The notes below the pieces were generated by a model that searched no databases, was not told where the DNA came from, and was given only the letters and a program-made list of their open reading frames with translations. A stretch of DNA of 64,000 bases from positions 62,001 through 126,000 of the forward strand of contig JBFMHN010000004.1 of the NCBI GenBank assembly GCA_040752895.1. Direction: 5' to 3'. Shown one piece after another: positions 7,897 through 16,657 of this stretch. The stretch comes from Pseudomonadota bacterium. GTDB taxonomy: Bacteria > Pseudomonadota > Alphaproteobacteria > GCA-2746255. Both the position numbers and the translations under genes were made by a program. Numbering within the stretch: position 1 is the stretch's first letter; each line of letters opens with the position of its first letter.

Positions 7897-8970
7897 ATGG
7901 CATATCTCTTTCCTAATCCTTTGGCGCGGCTGATTTTTCAAGAGCTGTTACAAGGCAAGAAACTTCGCGTCCTTGATGCCGGCGCCAGCGGCGGCGGCGA
8001 ATACAACCGTTGGCAATTTCTTGGCCAAAGTCTCAGTCTCTATGGGTTCGAGCCCGAGAAAAGCGAATTGGCCGCATTGGTGCGCAATGCCGAGAGAAGC
8101 GGTATAAATGCCGAATACTCCAGCGCATGTATCGGACGAACCGAAAAAGGGCGGAAGCTTATTGTAACCAAGGAGCTGTGCTCGGCGTCGTTTCTTAAAC
8201 TCGACTACGCGTGGTACCAAAGAAAAATCGGCGCGGTGGTCGACGGCCAGCCAATCCGGTCTTCCGACTCGATGGCCGTGGATAAGGAAATCTTGGTTGA
8301 TTGCGTATCCCTTGACGATTGGGCGCAAGAGAGGGGGGTGCAGGGGATCGACTACCTAAAACTTGACATCGAAGGCCTCGAATTGGAGGCCCTTGAGGCT
8401 GCTCCGGGAATTTTCACCTCGGTACTCGGCATTTCCGTAGACGTGATATTCCATGCCGACTGGATCGGCGCACCGGTTTTTGCGGATATTGACGCCTATC
8501 TTCGAAAGAACGGCTTCTATCTATGGGATATTGACAATATCAAAAGAGGTCATCAGTTCGATTCGCCCATTCGCGTTCCGGATGGCCACGCGATATACAA
8601 GTCCCAGTTAGCGTGCGCGAACGCAATCTACTTCCGGGACCCGATCAGTGGCCCAGGCGCTGTGGATTCCCAGGAAAAGGTGCTGAAGCTGGCTGCGATT
8701 GCAGAAGTTCTCGGGCTTGTGGAGTATGCCTTCGAGTTGCTCATTTTCGCCGCCAAGAGGGAGGCGGACGATGGCGTCCGGCAGAAGATAGAAGACGTAG
8801 CGAAGCGCGGCGAAGCCGAATACCGGGCTCGACTGCAACAGGCGCGCGCACGATCGTTCTTTTTGCCGGTCGCGGTCGCGCTTCAGCGTTATTTGCCGGA
8901 TGGTCTCTGGCGGAAAATTGTTCGGCCGGCCGGCCGGGCGATGATGAGGACGTTCTCTGGCGGCAAGTGA
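7897..8970 (+). CDS. FkbM-family methyltransferase
   Basis: A 357-residue protein with the FkbM methyltransferase pattern. There is a glycine-rich SAM motif VLDAGASGGGEY near residues 25-36, the strand YGFEPE, and the family-typical segment CVSLDDW followed by YLKLDIEGLE. FkbM-type enzymes O-methylate hydroxyls on polyketides and glycans. The roughly 100 residues after the catalytic domain are helical and Arg/Ala-rich with no recognised domain. Its stop overlaps the next GTG (GTGA), so the downstream methyltransferase is probably translationally coupled. A sugar hydroxyl is a likely target by context, possibly one made by the dioxygenase just upstream. Confidence 0.85.
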   Translation: MAYLFPNPLARLIFQELLQGKKLRVLDAGASGGGEYNRWQFLGQSLSLYGFEPEKSELAALVRNAERSGINAEYSSACIGRTEKGRKLIVTKELCSASFLKLDYAWYQRKIGAVVDGQPIRSSDSMAVDKEILVDCVSLDDWAQERGVQGIDYLKLDIEGLELEALEAAPGIFTSVLGISVDVIFHADWIGAPVFADIDAYLRKNGFYLWDIDNIKRGHQFDSPIRVPDGHAIYKSQLACANAIYFRDPISGPGAVDSQEKVLKLAAIAEVLGLVEYAFELLIFAAKREADDGVRQKIEDVAKRGEAEYRARLQQARARSFFLPVAVALQRYLPDGLWRKIVRPAGRAMMRTFSGGK

Positions 8971-10001
8971 AAAGATTGGGCGCCACTGAAAACTCCGACA
9001 TAGGAACCTGTCTCAGCGAGGCGGAACTCTGCCCGGATGACCTGCTCAAGGGGCAAGAGGAAGCGTTTGCGCGCGATATCGAGAGATTGCAGCGGCGCGC
9101 TTCCGAGTTCGTCGCGGTCGTCTGTCCGGCATGCGGCGCGGAGTCTGGGGCCAAGGCGTTCGACAAGTCGGGTTTCACGTATCGGCGTTGCAGCGATTGC
9201 GCGACCATCTACATGTCGCCCCGTCCGTCGGAAACGGTAATGGCGGACTACTACGCGAACTCGGAGAACTACGCCTACTGGGCGAAGTATATTTTCCCGG
9301 CCTCGGAAGAGTCCCGCCGCGAGAAAATTCATAAACCCTGGTTGCAGCGGGTTGTCGGGTACTGCGAATCCTATGGCGTGACACGGGGTACGTTGCTTGA
9401 GGTCGGGCCGGGTTTCGGAACTTTTTCATCGATTGCGGCGGAGTCCGGGGCATTTAAGCGGGTTGTCGCCGTTGAGCCGACGCCGGAACTCGCCAAGGCA
9501 TGCCGAAGCCGTGGCATCGAGGTGATCAATCGGCGTATCGAAGACCTTTCCGGCGAAGTGGCAGGGGCCGATGTTGTCGTCGCCTTCGAGGTGATCGAGC
9601 ATCTGTTCGAGCCACGGCGGTTCTTGAAAAGCCTGTACCCTATTGCCGCTCCGGGCGGGCTGGTGGTCCTGTCATGCCCTAACGGGCAGGGTTTTGACAT
9701 CGCCATGCTTGGGGCGGGTGCGTTGGCGGTGGATGCCGAGCACGTAAATCTTTTCAACCCTGCCTCGTTAGCGAAGTTGATGCGCAGCGTCGGTTTTGAG
9801 GTGCTTCGGTCTCACACGCCCGGTCGCCTGGACGCCGAGTTTGTTCGTGAAGCGGCGCTGGCCGGGAGAATCGCGCTGGATGCCTTTTTACAGCGTGTCT
9901 TGGTGGACGAGTGGGACGAACACGGCTGGCCGTTCCAGCAGTTCCTTGCCCGGCAGGGGCTGTCATCGCATATGTGGATCGTCGCGCGGCGACCCCGGTA
10001 G
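8967..10001 (+). CDS. zinc-ribbon SAM methyltransferase
   Basis: A 344-residue protein. An N-terminal zinc ribbon (C53/C56 and C75/C78, CPAC and CSDC) precedes a class I methyltransferase core with LLEVGPGFGTF as motif I and AFEVIEHLFEP as the post-motif helix. This two-part layout is common in sugar-locus methyltransferases. The frame is open back to 8613, but that part lies inside the FkbM gene. The GTG at 8967 overlaps its stop by 4 bases and was chosen. Residues 1-45 before the zinc ribbon are a predicted helix. The acceptor cannot be read from sequence. Confidence 0.82.
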   Translation: MKRLGATENSDIGTCLSEAELCPDDLLKGQEEAFARDIERLQRRASEFVAVVCPACGAESGAKAFDKSGFTYRRCSDCATIYMSPRPSETVMADYYANSENYAYWAKYIFPASEESRREKIHKPWLQRVVGYCESYGVTRGTLLEVGPGFGTFSSIAAESGAFKRVVAVEPTPELAKACRSRGIEVINRRIEDLSGEVAGADVVVAFEVIEHLFEPRRFLKSLYPIAAPGGLVVLSCPNGQGFDIAMLGAGALAVDAEHVNLFNPASLAKLMRSVGFEVLRSHTPGRLDAEFVREAALAGRIALDAFLQRVLVDEWDEHGWPFQQFLARQGLSSHMWIVARRPR

Positions 10002-10034
10002 TCTCGGTACGTTGGCTGCTAACCGGAGATACTC

Positions 10035-10964
10035 TTGACAATGGCACCTGAAAACCGGGATCGCATTGAGGCGAGCGTCAAAGCGTGCTACGCGACCTGG
10101 AGCAAGCGTTACTACGGCGAATATTACGAATCCGATACGGCATACCCGCCGGTTCACACGGGTATTGTAAGAGGCGTATTGGCGTCCACGGACATCGCGT
10201 CCGTTCTGGATGCGGGTTGCGGCCCGGCTTCCATGCTGCGCGATCTGACGGATCTCGATGTGGAGTTGTACGGTTTCGATCTGACCCCGGAAATGGTTGT
10301 CGAGGCCCGCGGGGTGTTATCGGAAAGGGGCGTTTCGGGCGATCGTATATGGCAAGGCAGTGTGCTGGACGGGGAAGCGTTCGTCGCCGCACCGGATGGC
10401 AGGAAAACGTTTGACGCCGGAATTTGCTTCGGCGTGCTCCCGCATGTTCCGGAGGGCAGCGAGGCCGCCATCCTCGCCAATTTCAAACGGGTTGTGCGGC
10501 CGGGCGGGTTGATTGCCTTGGAAGCGCGCAACGAACTGTTCGCTTTGTTTACGCTCAACCGATACAGCAGCGATTTCTTTAAAAAGCGCTTGATGGACGT
10601 GGAGACCTTGCGGGCGCGCGCCGGCGATGAAAGGGCGGCGCTGGACCAAGCCCTCACGCGGCTCGACGATCGTTTCCGCATGGATCTTCCACCCTTGCGC
10701 AAGGGTTACGAGGGGGAACCCGGGTACGACGAGGTTCTGTCGCGAACGCATAACCCATTCATCTTGCAAGAGATGGCCAAGGCGCAGGGCCTGACGGAGG
10801 TCCAGGTTCTCTTCTACCATTACCACGCCCTGCCGCCGATGCTTCAGGAATGCGCACCTAATCTTTTCCGGCGGGAGAGCATAGCCATGGAGAACCCTTA
10901 CGATTGGCGCGGACACTTCCTTGCGTCGGCATTTATCTTGGTCGGAAAAATCAAAGAGGATTAG
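10035..10964 (+). CDS. class I SAM methyltransferase, paralog of the gene at 240
   Basis: A 309-residue protein if begun at TTG 10035 (GGAGA six bases upstream), or two residues shorter from ATG 10041. Motif I is VLDAGCGPASML near residue 58. The post-core region has RNELFALFTLNRYSSDFF, and later a segment ending in YHYHALPPML. Both match the pattern of the methyltransferase at 240-1082, so the two belong to the same subfamily and arose by duplication or joint acquisition. A 33-bp gap precedes it. A role in methylating the glycan or its substituent is inferred. Different acceptor positions for the two paralogs would be plausible. Confidence 0.82.
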   Translation: MTMAPENRDRIEASVKACYATWSKRYYGEYYESDTAYPPVHTGIVRGVLASTDIASVLDAGCGPASMLRDLTDLDVELYGFDLTPEMVVEARGVLSERGVSGDRIWQGSVLDGEAFVAAPDGRKTFDAGICFGVLPHVPEGSEAAILANFKRVVRPGGLIALEARNELFALFTLNRYSSDFFKKRLMDVETLRARAGDERAALDQALTRLDDRFRMDLPPLRKGYEGEPGYDEVLSRTHNPFILQEMAKAQGLTEVQVLFYHYHALPPMLQECAPNLFRRESIAMENPYDWRGHFLASAFILVGKIKED

Positions 10965-10996
10965 CCCGCGCTGGGGCTGCGTGGGACGCGTCGTCA

Positions 10997-11710
10997 ATGG
11001 CATCAACAAAGTCGCGGAAACTTGGAGATTCCATCGTCCGTACGGACGGCTGGAATAATTTCAACATCTGGGATCACAGCCAGACCGTGCTGGACCTCTA
11101 TACCCGCCGCGCCCGCGATGAAGAAGTGGAAATGACGTGTGCGGCCCAGGCGGCGGAATTGTTGAGCGGTGTTCTGTCGCCGGGGGAAAGCGTGATAGAT
11201 GCGGGATGTGGCAGTGGGTACTTCTTTCATTCCTTGCGGAAGCGGGGCATGAACGTCAGCTACCGCGGCTTTGACGCGAGCGAACGCCTGATCGCAATCG
11301 GCAAGGCGGAGCTTCCCGAATTTGGCCTGGATCCGGAACGGCTGACCGTTCTCCGTATCGAGGATTTCCAGGGCGCGGCGGATCACATGCTGTGCATGAA
11401 CGTGTTGTCGAACATCGACAACTACCATCGCCCCCTGGAGCGGCTGTTGCTGGCGGCCAGAAAAACTCTGGTCTTACGTGAGTCGATCAGCGAGAACGCC
11501 TCCTACGCCTATGTTCGCGACGACCATCTCGACCCTGGGATCGATCTTAAGGTGCACGTAAACACCTACGCCCGCGGGGATATTCTCACGTTCATTTCCG
11601 GATACGGTTTTACGGTCGAAGAGGTCGTCGACCGGCGAACCGGTGGCGCCCCGGAAATGGTAATCGGCCACCCCCATTGCTGGACCTTTCTCGTTGCAAC
11701 CAGAACCTAG
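10997..11710 (+). CDS. class I SAM methyltransferase
   Basis: A 237-residue protein with motif I VIDAGCGSGYF and a downstream FDASERLI strand typical of small-molecule methyltransferases. The open frame extends upstream to 10904, inside the previous gene. The ATG at 10997 gives a sensible N-terminus and a 32-bp gap. The post-core segment contains VLRES followed by a Tyr/Asp-rich region and ends in WTFLVATRT, the usual C-terminal strand. It differs in its C-terminal half from the 240/10035 pair and has no zinc ribbon. The substrate is unknown; it is one of nine methyltransferase domains in this locus. Confidence 0.8.
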   Translation: MASTKSRKLGDSIVRTDGWNNFNIWDHSQTVLDLYTRRARDEEVEMTCAAQAAELLSGVLSPGESVIDAGCGSGYFFHSLRKRGMNVSYRGFDASERLIAIGKAELPEFGLDPERLTVLRIEDFQGAADHMLCMNVLSNIDNYHRPLERLLLAARKTLVLRESISENASYAYVRDDHLDPGIDLKVHVNTYARGDILTFISGYGFTVEEVVDRRTGGAPEMVIGHPHCWTFLVATRT

Positions 11711-11741
11711 TCCAGACCCGCACGGTAGCCGAGGGCTGTAA

Positions 11742-13610
11742 GTGTCGCGCATAGTCGGATGGATTGCTTTCCACGCGGCCCCGCCGGGCTCCGGTCCGGT
11801 TGCGGGCATGCTGGCGAAGCTTCCCGGTCAGGCCACGGCCACGGACGAAAGCCCCGGCGGCGTTCTGGGTTGGAAGGGTTGGCCGGATGGTCCTGCCGGG
11901 GGCATCGGCGGTCAAGATGGCATTCGGGTCGTGCTGGACGGGCGCATTCTCAATGGAGCGGAATTGCGCCGGGAACTGTCCGTTGATGGCGACGATGTAT
12001 CGCTGGTGATCGCATTGTATCGGCGCCATGGCTTTGTAGATGCGCTCCGGCGCATAGCCGGCGATTTTGCCATAGCCCTTGTCGATGTCGCGCGGGCGAC
12101 GTGTTGGCTCGGGCGCGACCGATTCGGCGTCAAGCCGCTTTATCATTGCAGACCCGCGCATGGCTTTGCCTTTTCTTCCCAGCCGCGGGCACTGCTTGGT
12201 TTGCCGGGTGTTTCCGCAGCGCTCGACCGTGGTTTTGTTGCGCGCTTCGCCGGTATGCACTACCGGACGTTTGACAATTGCCCGGAATCTTCCCCTTACG
12301 CGAACGTCGCTCAATTGCCGGCCGGCCATTGCATGAAGGTCAGCGAGGGGAAGGCCTCTGACCCTATTCGATACTGGGGTCTGTCGGAAGAGCCGGATTG
12401 GGATGAGGCGGAAGAGGTCCTGGCGGAACGCTACCGCGAGCGTCTTCTGCTTGCCGTATCCCGCCGGGTCAAAAGTGTCCGGAAAGCCGCGTTTACTCTT
12501 TCGGGCGGACTCGATTCGTCCTCGGTTCTTTGTTGTGCGGCCGCGGTAGAGGGCCGGAAGCAAGCCGCCGTCTCCAGCATCTACGAAGATGCCGTTTACG
12601 ATGAACGCGACGAGATCCGTGATGTTGTCGCCGAACGGGTGTCGGAATGGACGGCGGTCGAGATTCCCAATGCGCTCGATTTGATCGGCATCGTCTCCCG
12701 CATGGTCCGAACGCACGACGAGCCGGTGGCGACCGCTACCTGGCTGTCGCATTTCCTGTTGACGGAGAAGATGGCGGCGTCGGGATTCACCGCCCTGTTT
12801 GGCGGGCTGGGCGGCGACGAACTGAATGCCGGGGAGTATGAATATTTTCCGATGTTCTTCGCCGATCTTCGTGCCCAGGGCCTTGACGATGCCATGGAAC
12901 ATGAAATTCTTGCCTGGGCTGAACACCACGACCATCCGATCTTTCGCAAAAACAGAAGCACCGCGGACGAGATGATGGCGCGCCTGGCGGACCCGGTGCG
13001 TCCCGGGGTTTGCCTGCCGGATCGCACGCGAATGATGCGCTACGCCAACGTGGTGAATCGAGAATTCTTTGATTTGACGACATTCCGGCCGATCATGGAA
13101 ACGCCATTCGGCAGCTACCTGAAAAATCGGACCTATCAGGATATGTCTCGCGAGACGTTGCCGTGCTGCCTGCGGGCCGAAGACCGTCAATGCACCGCGG
13201 TCGGGCTGGAGCATTTCGATCCTTTCCTTGATCACGAATTGGTCGAGTTCATGTATCGGGTGCCGGGACGGATGAAGATCCGGAACGGTGTGACCAAGCA
13301 GCTCTTGCGCCGCGCGATGACAGGCATTCTTCCCGAGGCGACGCGCACGCGCATCAAAAAGACCGGCTGGAATGCCCCGGCCCATCGCTGGTTTTCCGGC
13401 CAGGCGGTGGACATGTTGAAAGATATGGTATCTTCCCGGTCGTTCAGGGATCGTGGTGTCTACCGCCCGGCCCCGACGTTGGCCCTTATCGACGATCATG
13501 TGCGAATCGTGGAGAGTGGTGAACCTGTCGAAAATCATATGATGTTCCTCTGGCAGCTGTTGAACCTTTCGCTGTGGATGGAAAGCGTTGATGGGCCGAA
13601 TGGAGAATGA
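11742..13610 (+). CDS. asparagine-synthetase-like amidotransferase lacking the Cys2 nucleophile
   Basis: A 622-residue protein with the two-domain AsnB layout. The N-terminal Ntn-glutaminase fold is recognisable (GDFAIALVD, then RDRFGVKPLYH) but begins MSRIVGW, so Cys2 is replaced by Ser. Glutamine hydrolysis is therefore doubtful. The C-terminal synthetase domain keeps the PP-loop SGGLDSSS and a GGLGGDELNAGEYEYF segment. AsnB relatives without Cys2 include beta-lactam synthetases and lasso-peptide cyclases, which make amide bonds without glutamine-derived ammonia. Here an amide on a sugar acid, or intermolecular aminoacylation, is the inferred role. The start is GTG 11742 with GAGG seven bases upstream. 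An intact AsnB lies at 26313. Confidence 0.8.
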   Translation: MSRIVGWIAFHAAPPGSGPVAGMLAKLPGQATATDESPGGVLGWKGWPDGPAGGIGGQDGIRVVLDGRILNGAELRRELSVDGDDVSLVIALYRRHGFVDALRRIAGDFAIALVDVARATCWLGRDRFGVKPLYHCRPAHGFAFSSQPRALLGLPGVSAALDRGFVARFAGMHYRTFDNCPESSPYANVAQLPAGHCMKVSEGKASDPIRYWGLSEEPDWDEAEEVLAERYRERLLLAVSRRVKSVRKAAFTLSGGLDSSSVLCCAAAVEGRKQAAVSSIYEDAVYDERDEIRDVVAERVSEWTAVEIPNALDLIGIVSRMVRTHDEPVATATWLSHFLLTEKMAASGFTALFGGLGGDELNAGEYEYFPMFFADLRAQGLDDAMEHEILAWAEHHDHPIFRKNRSTADEMMARLADPVRPGVCLPDRTRMMRYANVVNREFFDLTTFRPIMETPFGSYLKNRTYQDMSRETLPCCLRAEDRQCTAVGLEHFDPFLDHELVEFMYRVPGRMKIRNGVTKQLLRRAMTGILPEATRTRIKKTGWNAPAHRWFSGQAVDMLKDMVSSRSFRDRGVYRPAPTLALIDDHVRIVESGEPVENHMMFLWQLLNLSLWMESVDGPNGE

Positions 13611-14502
13611 GAAATCCGCCATGCAATGTGCGATCTGCAGGGGCGCGCTGGGACGGGTATTGTTGTCGCACGAGCAACGGGACCGGTTTGAAATCCACGT
13701 CGGCGTTGATGAAACCGGCTACCATCGCGAATGAGTGGAATGCAGCCGGTGTGGCAGCGCAACCAACCTGCAATCTCCCGAGAACCAAAGGAAATTGGCG
13801 TCCTTGGCGGCGGAATACTATGAAGTGGATCTGGCCAATTCATCCATTGCGGAGAAGTACGACAGGGTGATGAATTTGCCTCCGGACCGCTCGGATAACG
13901 CCGGACGCGTTGAACGTATCCGATCGACCGTTGAAGGTTTCCATGCCCGGATCGATGGCCTACGCGAAAGGCGGCGGCGCGCCTTGGATATAGGGGCTGG
14001 CACCGGCGTGTTCCTGTCACGCTTTGTCGACTCTACGAAATCCGCCGCCGCGCAATGGACCGCGGTCGGGATAGAGCCGGATCCGCGGGCCGCCAATCAT
14101 TTGCGTTCAATCGGGAAATTCAAGGTGCACGCAGGGCGGTATGACGGCCAGCGAGAATTTCGCGATTTTGATCTGGTTACCTTAAACAAAGTCGTCGAAC
14201 ATATCCCGGAGCCGGTTTCTTTTGTAAAGCAGGCGGCGCAAGCCCTGTCGGCGAAATGTGGAATTATCTATATCGAGGTTCCGGACAGGCTGACGATTGG
14301 GCGCCGACCGCCGAGCGATAATATTTTGGGGTCGTTGCATCATCACCTATACACGCCGCAGGGGCTGATGACGTTGTTCCAATTGGCCGGCTTGGTCGCG
14401 TTGAATATCGGACGCGTTTTTGAGCCGAGCGGAAAAATAACCGTCTATGGATTTGCGGCGCGCGAGGACTGTATGGATGCGTTGAGCGGGGATAGACCTT
14501 GA
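13600..14502 (+). pseudogene. zinc-ribbon SAM methyltransferase with an in-frame TGA (13732-13734)
   Basis: Frame 1 reads continuously from ATG 13600 (or 13621) except for one TGA at 13732. Before it lies a CAIC half-ribbon and the segment FEIHVGVDETGYHRE. Directly after it comes VECSRCGSATN, the second half-ribbon. In related proteins, as I recall them, the residue between these is Trp, so the TGA looks like a single-base TGG-to-TGA change. The methyltransferase core is intact downstream: LDIGAGTGVFLSRF, then NKVVEHIPEP. Restart at GTG 13735 would give a 255-residue protein without the first CxxC. TGA is used as a normal stop elsewhere in this window, so general reassignment is unlikely. A sequencing error, a real nonsense mutation or phase variation remain possible. 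Confidence 0.7.
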
Positions 14503-15485
14503 ACAAGATCATCGCTGAAATCGGGTCGGTTCACGACGGTTCGTTTGGCAACGCGTGCAAGCTGATCGAGGCGGCGGCTGCGTGCGGCGCCGATGCCGTC
14601 AAGTTCCAGACTCATATTGCGGCGGCGGAAACCTTGCGGGATGCGCCTGCACCGCCCTATTTCAAAGGCGAATCGCGTTTCGCGTATTTCACGCGCACCG
14701 CCTTTACCGTCGAGCAGCACCGAGCGCTTGCGAAACGTTGCGCGGACAGCGGGGTCGAATTCCTGTCCTCGCCCTTTTCGCTGGAGGCGGTGGATCTGCT
14801 CGAGGAAGCAGGGGTTTCCGCTTACAAGATTCCATCGGGCGAGGTGACGAACCTGCCGCTAATCGAACGCGTCGCCGCCACCGGGAAACCGGTGTTCCTG
14901 TCATCGGGCATGAGCGACTGGGCGGAACTGGATGCGGCCGTGGCCGTTCTTTCGGGTGGCGGCCCGCTCACCGTTCTGCAGTGCACGTCGCTCTACCCGT
15001 GCCCGCCGGAGCGGGTCGGGCTGAACGTCATCGCGGAGATGCGCGACCGCTGGGGTGTCCCCGTCGGGTTTTCCGATCATACGTTGGGCGCGGCGGCGGC
15101 GTTTGCGGCGGCCGCGCTGGGGGCGAGCGTCGTTGAGAAGCATTTCACCTTCTCGCGTCGGATGTATGGAAGCGACGCGGCGCATTCCATGGAGCCAGAC
15201 GAATTTCGCATATTTTGTAAAGGGTTGCGGGATATTTGGACGATGACGGCCAACCCCATCGACAAGGATGACCTTGCGCCCTGCCGCGATATGAAGCCCA
15301 TCTTCGAAAAGAGCATTGTGACGGCGTGTCCGGTGGCCGCGGGAACGGTGCTCACGCGCGAAATGCTTGCGTTCAAGAAGCCGGGCGATGGCATTAGCGC
15401 AGCGCTCTACAGGGATGTGATCGGAAAAAAGGTTGTTCGTGATCTGCCCGCCGACCACATGCTTCAGACGGCGGATCTTGCATGA
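14499..15485 (+). CDS. neuB: NeuB-family nonulosonate synthase
   Basis: A 328-residue protein of the NeuB/LegI/PseI family, which condenses phosphoenolpyruvate with an N-acyl-hexosamine to make a nine-carbon sugar acid. Visible signatures include AEIGSVHDG near the N-terminus, DAVKFQTH, YKIPSGEVTNLPLI, GFSDHT and EKHFTFSR. A C-terminal SAF/antifreeze-like domain (about 270-328) contains FKKPGDGIS. The start is TTG 14499, overlapping the previous stop (TTGA), and the stop overlaps neuC (ATGA). The next two genes complete a NeuB-NeuC-NeuA set. Which sugar is made (sialic, legionaminic or other) cannot be decided from this sequence. No LegC aminotransferase or LegH acetyltransferase is present in the window. 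Confidence 0.9.
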   Translation: MNKIIAEIGSVHDGSFGNACKLIEAAAACGADAVKFQTHIAAAETLRDAPAPPYFKGESRFAYFTRTAFTVEQHRALAKRCADSGVEFLSSPFSLEAVDLLEEAGVSAYKIPSGEVTNLPLIERVAATGKPVFLSSGMSDWAELDAAVAVLSGGGPLTVLQCTSLYPCPPERVGLNVIAEMRDRWGVPVGFSDHTLGAAAAFAAAALGASVVEKHFTFSRRMYGSDAAHSMEPDEFRIFCKGLRDIWTMTANPIDKDDLAPCRDMKPIFEKSIVTACPVAAGTVLTREMLAFKKPGDGISAALYRDVIGKKVVRDLPADHMLQTADLA

Positions 15486-16636
15486 AAAAAATCTGTACCA
15501 TCATTGGCTCGCGCGCCAACTACAGCTCGATCAAGTCCGCCTTGCGGGCAATCCAGAATCACCCGCAACTTACGCTCCAACTGGTGTGCATGGCCTCGGC
15601 GCTGCTCGATCGCTACGGTCGGGTGGTTGACCTGATTGAGCGCGATGGGTTTCGCATCGACGAACGCCTGCACATCCTGATCGAGGGGGAGACCCCGGCG
15701 ACCATGGCGAAATCGACGGGGATCGGCCTGATCGAGCTCCCATCGGTGTTCGAACGCCTGAAACCCGACGTGGTCGTTTCCGTCGGCGATCGCTTCGAGA
15801 CCATGGCGACGACGCTGGCGGCATCCTATATGAACATCCCCGTTGCGCACACCATGGGCGGGGAGGTCTCGGGGACCATTGACGAGAGCATCCGTCACGC
15901 CGTGACAAAATTCGCGCACATTCACTTTCCCGCCAGCCGCGCGGCGGCCGAGCGCATCGTGAAGCTGGGCGAGCTTCCCGAAACGGTGTTCCGGGTGGGT
16001 TGTCCCCGCATCGACCTCGTGGCCGAGATTCTGGCGCGGCCGGAGAACGATCTTGACGATAGCATTTTCGCAGTCGGCGTCGGTTCCGCGCTCGACCTGT
16101 CCAGGCCGTTCGCGATTGTCAGCCAGCACCCTGTCACGACGGAGTATGGGGCGGGCGAGAGTCAGATCACATCGACGCTGGAGGCGGTTCGGCGCAACGG
16201 CCTGCAAGCCATCGTGCTGTGGCCGAACGCGGATGCGGGTTCCGAGGATATCGCCCGCGGGATCCGCAAGTGGCGCGAGCGCGGGCAAAGCGAAGGCATG
16301 CATTTCTTCAAGAACCTGCCGACCGACGTTTATATCCGGTTGATGGCGAGGGCCAGTTGCCTGGTCGGCAATTCGTCCAGTGGCATTCGCGAAGGCGCGT
16401 ATATCGGCACGCCGGTGGTCAACGTCGGTTCGCGGCAAACTTCGCGCGAGCGTGGCGACAACGTGACCGATGCGGGCTACGATGCCGACTCTATCGCGGA
16501 GGCAATCCGGCGCCAGGTCGCGCATGGCCGCTACGCAATGCAGGATATCTATGGCGACGGCAAGGCGGGGGAGCGGATCGCCGATACCTTGGCGAAGCTT
16601 GGCCCCATCAACGTGCAGAAGCGCATTGCCTACTGA
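15482..16636 (+). CDS. neuC: NeuC/LegG-type hydrolysing UDP-N-acetylhexosamine 2-epimerase
   Basis: A 384-residue protein of the hydrolysing UDP-GlcNAc 2-epimerase family. It removes UDP and inverts C2 to give the ManNAc-type substrate for the NeuB enzyme. GSRANYSSIKS at residues 9-19, VGDRFETMATTLAAS, HTMGGEVSGTIDESIRH and the late GNSSSGIREGAYIGTPVVN are family patterns. The last is the nucleotide-binding GT-B half. ATG 15482 overlaps the neuB stop by 4 bases. The substrate could be UDP-GlcNAc (sialic acid route) or UDP-diNAc-bacillosamine (legionaminic acid route). The adjacent amidination genes mildly favour a legionaminic-type sugar, by inference only. Confidence 0.9.
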   Translation: MKKICTIIGSRANYSSIKSALRAIQNHPQLTLQLVCMASALLDRYGRVVDLIERDGFRIDERLHILIEGETPATMAKSTGIGLIELPSVFERLKPDVVVSVGDRFETMATTLAASYMNIPVAHTMGGEVSGTIDESIRHAVTKFAHIHFPASRAAAERIVKLGELPETVFRVGCPRIDLVAEILARPENDLDDSIFAVGVGSALDLSRPFAIVSQHPVTTEYGAGESQITSTLEAVRRNGLQAIVLWPNADAGSEDIARGIRKWRERGQSEGMHFFKNLPTDVYIRLMARASCLVGNSSSGIREGAYIGTPVVNVGSRQTSRERGDNVTDAGYDADSIAEAIRRQVAHGRYAMQDIYGDGKAGERIADTLAKLGPINVQKRIAY

Positions 16637-16657
16637 CCCCTGGAAATTCGGGCAGGG

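Noticed and set aside
11610-13622. A 670-codon open frame on the minus strand opposite the asparagine-synthetase-like gene
   Set aside because: It is Arg/His-rich with no family motifs, while the plus strand encodes a clear two-domain synthetase. Long antisense frames are expected in GC-rich coding DNA.
13732-13734. Selenocysteine or general TGA recoding
   Set aside because: TGA ends many intact genes in this window, no selenocysteine-insertion hairpin was recognised, and the position fits Trp, so a nonsense change or error is simpler.
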